A DNA stretch of 6,021 bases, from the NCBI GenBank assembly GCA_003645915.1, contig QNDG01000118.1, positions 1 to 6,021 of the forward strand, given 5' to 3'. The stretch's first letter is position 1; each line of letters opens with the position of its first letter. Under the pieces are notes generated by a model. It saw nothing but the letters and a program-made list of their open reading frames with translations. It searched no databases and had not been told where the DNA came from. This document shows positions 1 through 4,985 of the stretch, piece after piece. The DNA comes from Candidatus Zhuqueibacterota bacterium (GTDB lineage Bacteria > Zhuqueibacterota > QNDG01). A program made the position numbers and the translations under genes.

Positions 1-1
1 C

Positions 2-787
2 ACTGATGAACAATTTGATACTGCAATTGTTCCGCACAGATCATTCAGAAGCGCATTTATTGTAAAGGCAGCTAAGATTCCTGTAAGAATCGGATTTGAC
101 AAGTCAGCAGGATCGTATTTTTTTAACAGGATTGTAAAATATTCTTCTTCTTCCCATGAGGTTGAACGCAATTTTTCTTTGCTGCAGAATCTGGGATGGG
201 ACGGGAAAGTGTATGCACCTGTTTTGTATCCTGGTGAGGCTGAAAGGAGAAAAGCTGAAATTTTTCTTGGTGAATCCGGGGTTTCTCCCCGGCAGCAGCT
301 TCTGGCAGTTGCTCCCGGTTCAGTGTGGTTTACAAAAAGATGGCCCATTGAATATTTTGCAGACACAGTACAGAAGCTTTGTAAAAATTTTAATATAAAA
401 ACCATATTAATCGGCGGCGAAAAAGACCGTAGACTGGGAGATTACATTGTTTCTGTTTCTGACGGTGAAGCAGTAAATGCAATGGGAAAGCTCTCTCTTC
501 TTGAATCAGCAGAAGTAATACGAAGATGCAGGGTCACTTTAACAAATGACAGTGCTCCTCTGCACCTGTCTGTTGCAGTCGGAACACCGGTTGTTGCGCT
601 GTTCGGACCCACTACACCTGATTTTGGATTTTACCCTTGGGGCAGCGGGCATACTGTTCTGTATAAAAATGTTGATTGCAGTCCATGCGGAATTCATGGA
701 AGCAGAAAATGCCCGAAAAAACATTTTAAATGCATGAGAACAATTATGCCGGAACAAGTGGTTGAAGCAGTAAGAAAATATTTGTAA
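2..787 (+). CDS. waaF: Heptosyltransferase II-like glycosyltransferase family 9 (WaaF type), 5'-truncated by window
   Basis: Predicted to transfer a heptose from an ADP-heptose donor to the growing LPS inner core at the cytoplasmic face of the inner membrane. The reading frame is open from base 2 to TAA at 785-787, giving 261 visible residues. Family members are about 340-350 residues, so roughly the first 80-90 are missing, including the N-terminal GD motif. GT9/WaaF hallmarks are visible: APGSVWFTKRWP at visible residues 104-115 (donor-site loop), TNDSAPLHLSVAVGTP near 181-196, and ALFGPTTP at 199-206 followed by YPWG. A cysteine cluster follows (CSPC at 226-229, then C237 and C244), common in WaaF-like enzymes of many phyla. 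The stop overlaps the next start by one base, so translation is probably coupled. The family call is firm; the exact acceptor (first or second heptose, or another sugar) cannot be read from sequence. Confidence 0.9.
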   Translation, partial: TDEQFDTAIVPHRSFRSAFIVKAAKIPVRIGFDKSAGSYFFNRIVKYSSSSHEVERNFSLLQNLGWDGKVYAPVLYPGEAERRKAEIFLGESGVSPRQQLLAVAPGSVWFTKRWPIEYFADTVQKLCKNFNIKTILIGGEKDRRLGDYIVSVSDGEAVNAMGKLSLLESAEVIRRCRVTLTNDSAPLHLSVAVGTPVVALFGPTTPDFGFYPWGSGHTVLYKNVDCSPCGIHGSRKCPKKHFKCMRTIMPEQVVEAVRKYL

Positions 788-1425
788 TGAGTGCAAAAAT
801 AATAAATGCAGAGAAAGATCTTTCTGAGAAACAATTGCTTATTGTAACAGATACGTTACGAGACGGCGGAGTGATAATATATCCCACAGAAACAGTTTAC
901 GGCTTTGGATGCGATGCATTTAATGCGGAATCCGTGCAGAGGATTCGTAAAATCAAAGGCAGGGATAACAGCCCTTTTTTGATTTTAATCCCGGATTTCT
1001 CCTGGATTCGGAAGATTTCAGACCGTATTACAGAGTCAGCGGAGATACTGAGCAGGAATTTATGGCCAGGACCTTTAACCTTAATTGTTGATGCAAAACC
1101 GGTTTTTCCCGAAGTGTTAACCGGCAGGTCCCTGGGAATCGGAATAAGAGTTTCTTCAAGTGAAATTTCAAATCAGATTGTAAGAAAATTCGGAGGCCCC
1201 ATTGTTTCCACAAGTGCGAATATGACAGGCAAAAAGCCTGCACTCTCCGGAGCTGATGCTGCTGTGTTATTTCAGGATCAAACTGATTTAATTATAGATA
1301 CTGGTAAAAGCAGTAAGAATTTGCCTTCAACAGTTGTGGATACAAGACAGTATCCTCCGGTTATAATCCGGGAGGGAGCGGTTCCTTCAGAGAAGATATT
1401 TGGAATTCTATCGGGAAAAGAGTAA
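787..1425 (+). CDS. tsaC: L-threonylcarbamoyladenylate synthase (TsaC/Sua5/YrdC family)
   Basis: Predicted to make L-threonylcarbamoyl-AMP from threonine, bicarbonate and ATP, the first step of the t6A modification at position 37 of ANN-decoding tRNAs; a cytosolic enzyme whose product is used by TsaD with its partners. The 212 residues contain the YrdC fold signatures: PTETVYGFGCDA at 33-44, KIKGRDNSPF at 55-64 with the KxR pair K57/R59, WPGPLT at 93-98, GIRVSS at 119-124, STSAN at 141-145, and STVVD followed by IIREGAVP at 193-200. The length matches the short TsaC/YwlC core; there is no room for the extra C-terminal domain of long Sua5 proteins. The ATG at 787 overlaps the upstream stop (TAATG) and has only a poor Shine-Dalgarno, so translational coupling is likely. 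The neighbouring ywlE-like gene recalls the ywlC-ywlE region of Bacillus. YciO-type paralogs are the main alternative, but the motif set favours the synthase. Confidence 0.92.
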   Translation: MSAKIINAEKDLSEKQLLIVTDTLRDGGVIIYPTETVYGFGCDAFNAESVQRIRKIKGRDNSPFLILIPDFSWIRKISDRITESAEILSRNLWPGPLTLIVDAKPVFPEVLTGRSLGIGIRVSSSEISNQIVRKFGGPIVSTSANMTGKKPALSGADAAVLFQDQTDLIIDTGKSSKNLPSTVVDTRQYPPVIIREGAVPSEKIFGILSGKE

Positions 1426-1886
1426 TGGTTGTTTACTTTGTGTGTACTGCCAATTCATGCAGGAGCCCCATGGCAGAGGGCATTTTAAAGTCAATTCTGC
1501 AGAAAAAGAATATCAAATCAATTCAGGTAAAATCGTGCGGTGTTATGGTCCCTGCAGGCATAGGAGTTTCTGCTAATTCGGTTGAAATTGCAGCGGAACA
1601 TGGTGTTGATATTTCCGGCCATGTTCCTGCACAGATTACTGAGCAGATGGCTGAGGAAGCGGATCTGATTTTTGTAATGGAATTTGTTCATAAAGCGCTG
1701 ATTTTGAGCAGATTTCCGTTTGCAAAGGAAAAGGTTTTTTTATTAAAAGAGTACAAAAGTGATTTGCGCGGAGAAATAGCTGATCCTGTAGGATTTGATA
1801 AACAAGTGTATGAAAATATATTTCTGGAATTATCACGGCAGATAAGCAGAATTTTTCCGTATCTTGTTGAAGAAAACAAAAAATAA
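1425..1886 (+). CDS. Low-molecular-weight protein phosphatase, YwlE-like (possible protein-arginine phosphatase)
   Basis: A cytosolic phosphatase of the LMW-PTP family, 153 residues, the usual family length. The P-loop CX5R(S) is at the N-terminus: C7 (nucleophile), R13 and S14 in FVCTANSCRSPMAEG. The general acid loop is D120-P121 in GEIADPVGF, preceded by KVFLLKEY at 103-110, which resembles B. subtilis YwlE. Position 11, where YwlE has Thr and tyrosine-specific LMW-PTPs have a bulky Ile, is Ser; this small polar residue leans toward phosphoarginine rather than phosphotyrosine, but that is inference. The ATG at 1425 overlaps the tsaC stop by one base (TAATG), with a purine-rich GGGAAAAGAG just upstream. 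Alternatives are a phosphotyrosine phosphatase acting on a polysaccharide-export kinase, which could fit the LPS neighbourhood, or an arsenate-reductase-like member. Family confidence is high and substrate confidence low. Confidence 0.9.
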   Translation: MVVYFVCTANSCRSPMAEGILKSILQKKNIKSIQVKSCGVMVPAGIGVSANSVEIAAEHGVDISGHVPAQITEQMAEEADLIFVMEFVHKALILSRFPFAKEKVFLLKEYKSDLRGEIADPVGFDKQVYENIFLELSRQISRIFPYLVEENKK

Positions 1887-1887
1887 A

Positions 1888-2922
1888 ATGAATAAAGAAC
1901 TGAAAAAAATACTGGTTGTTCGTACTGATAAAATAGGCGATGTTGTTTTATCGCTTCCTGTTGTTACAGCGCTTAAGCAGGCCTTTGAAAATGTATCTGT
2001 AACAATGCTTATAAATCCTTTGGTAAAAGATATTGTTGAAATGTGTCCGGATGTGGACAAAATTCTTTTTGACATGGAACCGGGATTCGGCTCTCTTGTA
2101 TCTGATCTGCGCAGAGAAAAATTTGACGCTGCTCTTCTTCTTCATCCTACATTAAGACTGGCAGCTGCTCTGTTTTTTGCAGGTATCCCGTTACGAATAG
2201 GTACAGGCTACAGATTGTATTCATTTCTTTTTAACAAAAAAGTTTTTGAGCACAGAAAGACAGGCAACAAGCATGAGGCTGAACTGAATTTATCTCTTGC
2301 AAGGGCTTTATATCCTGATATTAATCCGGACAATATTCTGTTTAATCTGAACATTGATTCTGAAATTATAAAAGATGCAGCAGGGAAATCAGAGAACTCA
2401 GGAGTAAATTTTTCCTCACCTTTTATTGTGATTCATCCCGGCTCAAAAGGTTCTGCTCTTACATGGTCTGAAGACAATTTCAGGGCTCTTGTTAAAATAT
2501 TATCGGAAAAAATCGGCTTTCAGATTTTAGTAACAGGAGTTGAAGAAGAAAAAGACATGGCGGAAAAAATCTGCGGAAAAAACAGAAATGTTTTTAATAC
2601 TGCAGGGCTTTTTACTTTAAAAGAGCTGGCAGCTGTTTTAAAAAAATCCGAACTTGTAATAGCAAACAGTACAGGCCCAATTCATATTGCTGCTGCTTTA
2701 AACACTTTTGTTGTGGGATTTTATCCTCCTGCAAGACCCATGAATGCAAAGAGATGGGGACCATATACGAAAAAGAGACTGTTGTTTGTCCCTGAAACAG
2801 GTGAAATCTGCAGCAGTTGTTCAGGCCCTGAATGTCCTTATTGGAACTGTATGGATCTGATTGATGTCCGGGATGTTGCGGAAAAAGTAATGTCAGTTCT
2901 GAATAACAAAGGTATGGCATAA
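1888..2922 (+). CDS. Glycosyltransferase family 9 protein (second heptosyltransferase-like enzyme)
   Basis: Predicted ADP-heptose:LPS glycosyltransferase acting at the cytoplasmic face of the inner membrane. The 344-residue product has both GT9 halves. The N-terminal Rossmann half opens with KKILVVRTDKIGDVVLSLP (6-24); D18 in its GD motif corresponds to the proposed catalytic Asp13 of E. coli WaaC. The C-terminal half has IHPGSKGSALTWSEDNF (182-198), NSTGPIHIAAAL (260-271) and a cysteine cluster CSSC...C...C at residues 308-321. I chose ATG 1888 rather than the in-frame TTG at 1864, because it puts the conserved beta strand right at the N-terminus and lies one base after the upstream stop (TAAAATG). 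The only Shine-Dalgarno-like GAAG is about 15 bases away, so coupling to the upstream gene is likely. It is clearly a different subfamily from the WaaF-like gene at the window start, so it is not a recent duplicate. The sugar and acceptor are unknown. Confidence 0.88.
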   Translation: MNKELKKILVVRTDKIGDVVLSLPVVTALKQAFENVSVTMLINPLVKDIVEMCPDVDKILFDMEPGFGSLVSDLRREKFDAALLLHPTLRLAAALFFAGIPLRIGTGYRLYSFLFNKKVFEHRKTGNKHEAELNLSLARALYPDINPDNILFNLNIDSEIIKDAAGKSENSGVNFSSPFIVIHPGSKGSALTWSEDNFRALVKILSEKIGFQILVTGVEEEKDMAEKICGKNRNVFNTAGLFTLKELAAVLKKSELVIANSTGPIHIAAALNTFVVGFYPPARPMNAKRWGPYTKKRLLFVPETGEICSSCSGPECPYWNCMDLIDVRDVAEKVMSVLNNKGMA

Positions 2923-3812
2923 TGAATCTTATATGTGTTATGATATTCAGCTTGTTTGTAAGCAGACCTGCTTTGCAGGATACTGTTATTACTGTTACAG
3001 ATACAACAGATACAATTATAAGTGCAAGTCTTCAGGATACAAACAGGACAGTCAATATACTGCAAATGCAGGATTCGTGCAGCACAGAAGAAGATACGCT
3101 TTTTGTAGTGCCGGACTCCCTTAAACTGAAAAATACAAGTTTCGGAACAGGGGAGGAACTTGTTTTTGAAATCAGGTATGGTTTTATAAAAGCAGGCAGG
3201 GCTGTAATGAGCATTCCTGATATGCAGACAGTTAAGGGCAGGTTTTGTTATCATGTTGTAACAACTGCGGAATCAAATAAATTTATCTCCACATTTTTTA
3301 AAGTCAGGGACAGGGTGGAAACATACATTGATGCAGAAGGATATTTCCCGTGGAAGTTTTATAAGAGAATAAGGGAAGGACACTACAAATCGGACAAGTA
3401 TGTTGAGTATGATCAGAGAAAAAATATTGTAATTGAAAATAAAAAAGACACATTAAAAGTAAATCCTTTTGTGCAGGGTGTTCTTTCATCCTTTTACTAT
3501 ACACGATTGAAGAATTTAAAGCCGGGCACTTATTTTGATATTGATAATTACGGTGACGGTAAGCTGTATCCTCTGCGTGTACTGGTTCATAAGAAAGAGA
3601 CAATTAAAGTGCCTGCAGGCAAATTTAAATGTATTGTAGTTGAACCTGTTATGAGAGTTGAAGGCATTTTTAAACAAAAAGGCAAACTGAAAATCTGGCT
3701 TACAGATGACAGTATGCGTATTCCTGTACTGATGAAAAGCAAGTCTCTTATAGGGTCAGTAAATGTGACTTTGATTAAATACAAAAAGGCCGGCTCTGTT
3801 AAGAAAAAGTGA
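2922..3812 (+). CDS. DUF3108 domain-containing protein, probably exported
   Basis: A 296-residue protein whose residues 75-290 read as a DUF3108 domain: FGTGEELVFEIRYGFIKAG near 74-92, KVRDRVETYID at 127-137, an FYKRIREGHYKSDKYVEYD segment at 146-164, a GVLSSFYYTR segment at 186-195, a KVPAGKFKC segment at 229-237, and KLKIWLTDDSMRIPVLMKSK at 255-274. The family is typically periplasmic or envelope-associated with no established biochemical function. The N-terminus (residues 3-13) is hydrophobic and signal-like but lacks a basic n-region and a clean cleavage motif, so export is likely rather than proven. Residues 20-65 form a Thr/Asp/Ser-rich low-complexity linker. The ATG overlaps the GT9 stop by one base (TAATG) and has an AAAGG ribosome binding site at 2908-2912 with 9-base spacing. 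Placement after an LPS glycosyltransferase is consistent with an envelope role, but no specific function should be assigned. Confidence 0.82.
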   Translation: MNLICVMIFSLFVSRPALQDTVITVTDTTDTIISASLQDTNRTVNILQMQDSCSTEEDTLFVVPDSLKLKNTSFGTGEELVFEIRYGFIKAGRAVMSIPDMQTVKGRFCYHVVTTAESNKFISTFFKVRDRVETYIDAEGYFPWKFYKRIREGHYKSDKYVEYDQRKNIVIENKKDTLKVNPFVQGVLSSFYYTRLKNLKPGTYFDIDNYGDGKLYPLRVLVHKKETIKVPAGKFKCIVVEPVMRVEGIFKQKGKLKIWLTDDSMRIPVLMKSKSLIGSVNVTLIKYKKAGSVKKK

Positions 3813-3825
3813 AAGGCAGATGATT

Positions 3826-4794
3826 ATGTCAAAATATAAAGAAATTGATATTACTAAAATTACTCCTGTTTCTGTAAAAACACGTGACAGCAAAGTAGAA
3901 ACCGACCAGATGGCTTCTGTCCCTCAGCCGGGGATGAAGTTATCTGACTTTATAAAAGGGCTGCCTCCTGTTCTTGCATCTGCAGATTTTAAATTTATTG
4001 TTCAGAAGGTTGCAGATGCCAGGATGAATGACAAGCCCGTACTTTTAATGATGGGAGCCCATGTTATCAAGACCGGTCTGGGGCCTGTGATAATTGACTT
4101 AATGGAAAACGGAATTCTGCAGGGAATTGCAGTTAACGGGGCAGGTGCAATCCATGATTCCGAACTTGCGTATTTCGGAAAGACATCGGAAGACGTGGCA
4201 AGGTTTTTAAAGGACGGAAAATTCGGAATGGCAAAAGAGACAGCTGAGATCCTGAATACAAGTGCAGATTTAGCGAGAAAAGAGAAGCTCGGCTTTGGAG
4301 AGGCTCTTGGTAAGAAAGTTTCCGAAGATTCTCCGGAATTTATCAATTTAAGTATTTTTGCAAATGCATACAGACTGAATATTCCTGTAACTGTTCATGT
4401 CGCAATAGGCACTGACATTGTTCATCAGCACCCCGGAGCAAACGGAGATGCTGTGGGAGATGCGTCCATGCGGGATTTCAGAATTTTTTCGGAGCTTGTT
4501 TCAAAAATCGGAGACGGAGGTGTAGTGCTTGTTTTCGGTTCTTCTGTGATCCTGCCGGAGGTGTTTTTAAAAGCTTTGACAGTAGCAAGAAATATTTACG
4601 GAAGTATAATTAATTTTTATACGGCAAATTTTGATATGATCCGCCACTACAGACCTCATATGAACGTACTTACACGACCTGTTCAGGACGGCGGCAGAGG
4701 TGTTGCAATAACAGGACATCATGAGATAATGTTTCCTCTGCTTGCTGCTGCTGTTAAAGAGGAAATGCTCTCAAGAGGATTACTTAAGATGTAA
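3826..4794 (+). CDS. Conserved bacterial protein resembling deoxyhypusine synthase (DHS-like NAD-binding fold)
   Basis: A soluble protein of 322 residues with no signal peptide or membrane segment. Conserved-looking blocks are MMGAHVIKTGLGPVIIDLM (75-93), IAVNGAGAIHDSEL (101-114), GKTSEDV (118-124), HVAIGTDIVHQHPGANGDA (191-209), VVLVFGSSVILPEVFLKAL (233-251), FDMIRHYRP (269-277) and GGRGVAITGHHEIMFPLL (289-306). The GLxxxIIxLM...GAGAIHD pattern parallels the GLxxIIxxLI...TGGGIEED region of deoxyhypusine synthase, suggesting the same NAD-binding fold. The catalytic lysine that precedes the double His in true DHS is not there (Gly instead), so hypusine formation is not claimed. I recognise the type from bacterial genomes but know no proven function. 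Two in-frame ATGs exist, at 3820 and 3826; AAAGG at 3812-3816 is only 3 bases from the first but 9 from the second, the same spacing as the upstream gene, so 3826 is preferred. It is probably the last gene of the operon. Confidence 0.75.
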   Translation: MSKYKEIDITKITPVSVKTRDSKVETDQMASVPQPGMKLSDFIKGLPPVLASADFKFIVQKVADARMNDKPVLLMMGAHVIKTGLGPVIIDLMENGILQGIAVNGAGAIHDSELAYFGKTSEDVARFLKDGKFGMAKETAEILNTSADLARKEKLGFGEALGKKVSEDSPEFINLSIFANAYRLNIPVTVHVAIGTDIVHQHPGANGDAVGDASMRDFRIFSELVSKIGDGGVVLVFGSSVILPEVFLKALTVARNIYGSIINFYTANFDMIRHYRPHMNVLTRPVQDGGRGVAITGHHEIMFPLLAAAVKEEMLSRGLLKM

Positions 4795-4926
4795 GATTTT
4801 TTATACGTAATGTATGATATTCTATACAATGTTTTACGGAAACTGAGTGTATTATTTTCAGTTCAGTTTATTGCGCCTATTTTTTGCCAAATGTAATACT
4901 AATAAAACCAATATGTTACGGATTTG

Positions 4927-4943
4927 TTAATTATTAAAATTAA
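4927..4943. repeat. AT-only inverted repeat upstream of the promoter, possible operator
   Basis: TTAATT at 4927-4932 and AATTAA at 4938-4943 form a perfect inverted repeat around a 5-base centre (ATTAA). It ends 14 bases before the -24 element of the predicted promoter. It could be a binding site for a dimeric regulator or simply an upstream AT-rich bend. In such AT-rich DNA a six-base arm can arise by chance, and the site is closer than the usual 80-150 bases of sigma-54 activator sites. Confidence 0.25.
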
Positions 4944-4957
4944 TATTTCCGGATTTT

Positions 4958-4973
4958 AGGCACAGTCATTGCA
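4958..4973 (+). promoter_or_regulatory. Putative sigma-54 (-24/-12) promoter for the NtrC-type regulator gene
   Basis: The sequence AGGCACAGTCATTGCA matches the consensus TGGCAC-N5-TTGCA at every defined base except the first T. The invariant GG (4959-4960) and GC (4971-4972) are separated by exactly 10 bases, the hallmark spacing. With the C of GC at -12, transcription would begin near 4984, two bases before the ATG at 4986, so the mRNA would be nearly leaderless. It lies in the only sizeable intergenic gap, directly before an NtrC-family gene, which strengthens the call. RpoN presence in this genome cannot be seen here. Confidence 0.6.
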
Positions 4974-4985
4974 TATGTTTTTGAT

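Larger units (their letters stand above)
4795..4985. other. AT-rich intergenic region between the operon and the regulator gene
   Basis: This 191-base gap holds no convincing gene. After the stop there is a T6 run (4797-4802) preceded only by a 4-bp AT stem (CTTA/TAAG, 4783-4795), which is a poor intrinsic terminator. An imperfect inverted repeat spans 4806-4838 (CGTAA-TGTAT pairing with ATACA and TTACG, with a 5-base bulge). A second small hairpin, AACTGA/TCAGTT, spans 4841-4863 and has no following T run. A 17-base AT palindrome lies at 4927-4943 and a sigma-54-type promoter at 4958-4973. Either hairpin could act as a 3' mRNA end, but neither is a textbook terminator. Confidence 0.6.

Noticed and set aside
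1864..1887. In-frame TTG start eight codons upstream of the second GT9 gene
   Set aside because: It would overlap the ywlE-like gene by 23 bases and add a lysine-rich tail before the conserved first beta strand; ATG 1888 directly follows the upstream stop.
3820..3825. ATG at 3820 as start of the DHS-like gene
   Set aside because: AAAGG lies only 3 bases upstream of it, against 9 bases for ATG 3826; the difference is two residues and cannot be settled from sequence alone.
4002..4346. Antisense ORF opposite the DHS-like gene
   Set aside because: Complement of a conserved coding region, with no start signal or motif of its own.
4783..4802. Possible intrinsic terminator overlapping the end of the DHS-like gene
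   Set aside because: The T6 run is good but the stem is only four AT-rich base pairs, too weak to call.
4841..4863. AACTGA/TCAGTT hairpin as terminator
   Set aside because: Six base pairs with an 11-base loop and no T run directly after it; could be chance in AT-rich DNA.
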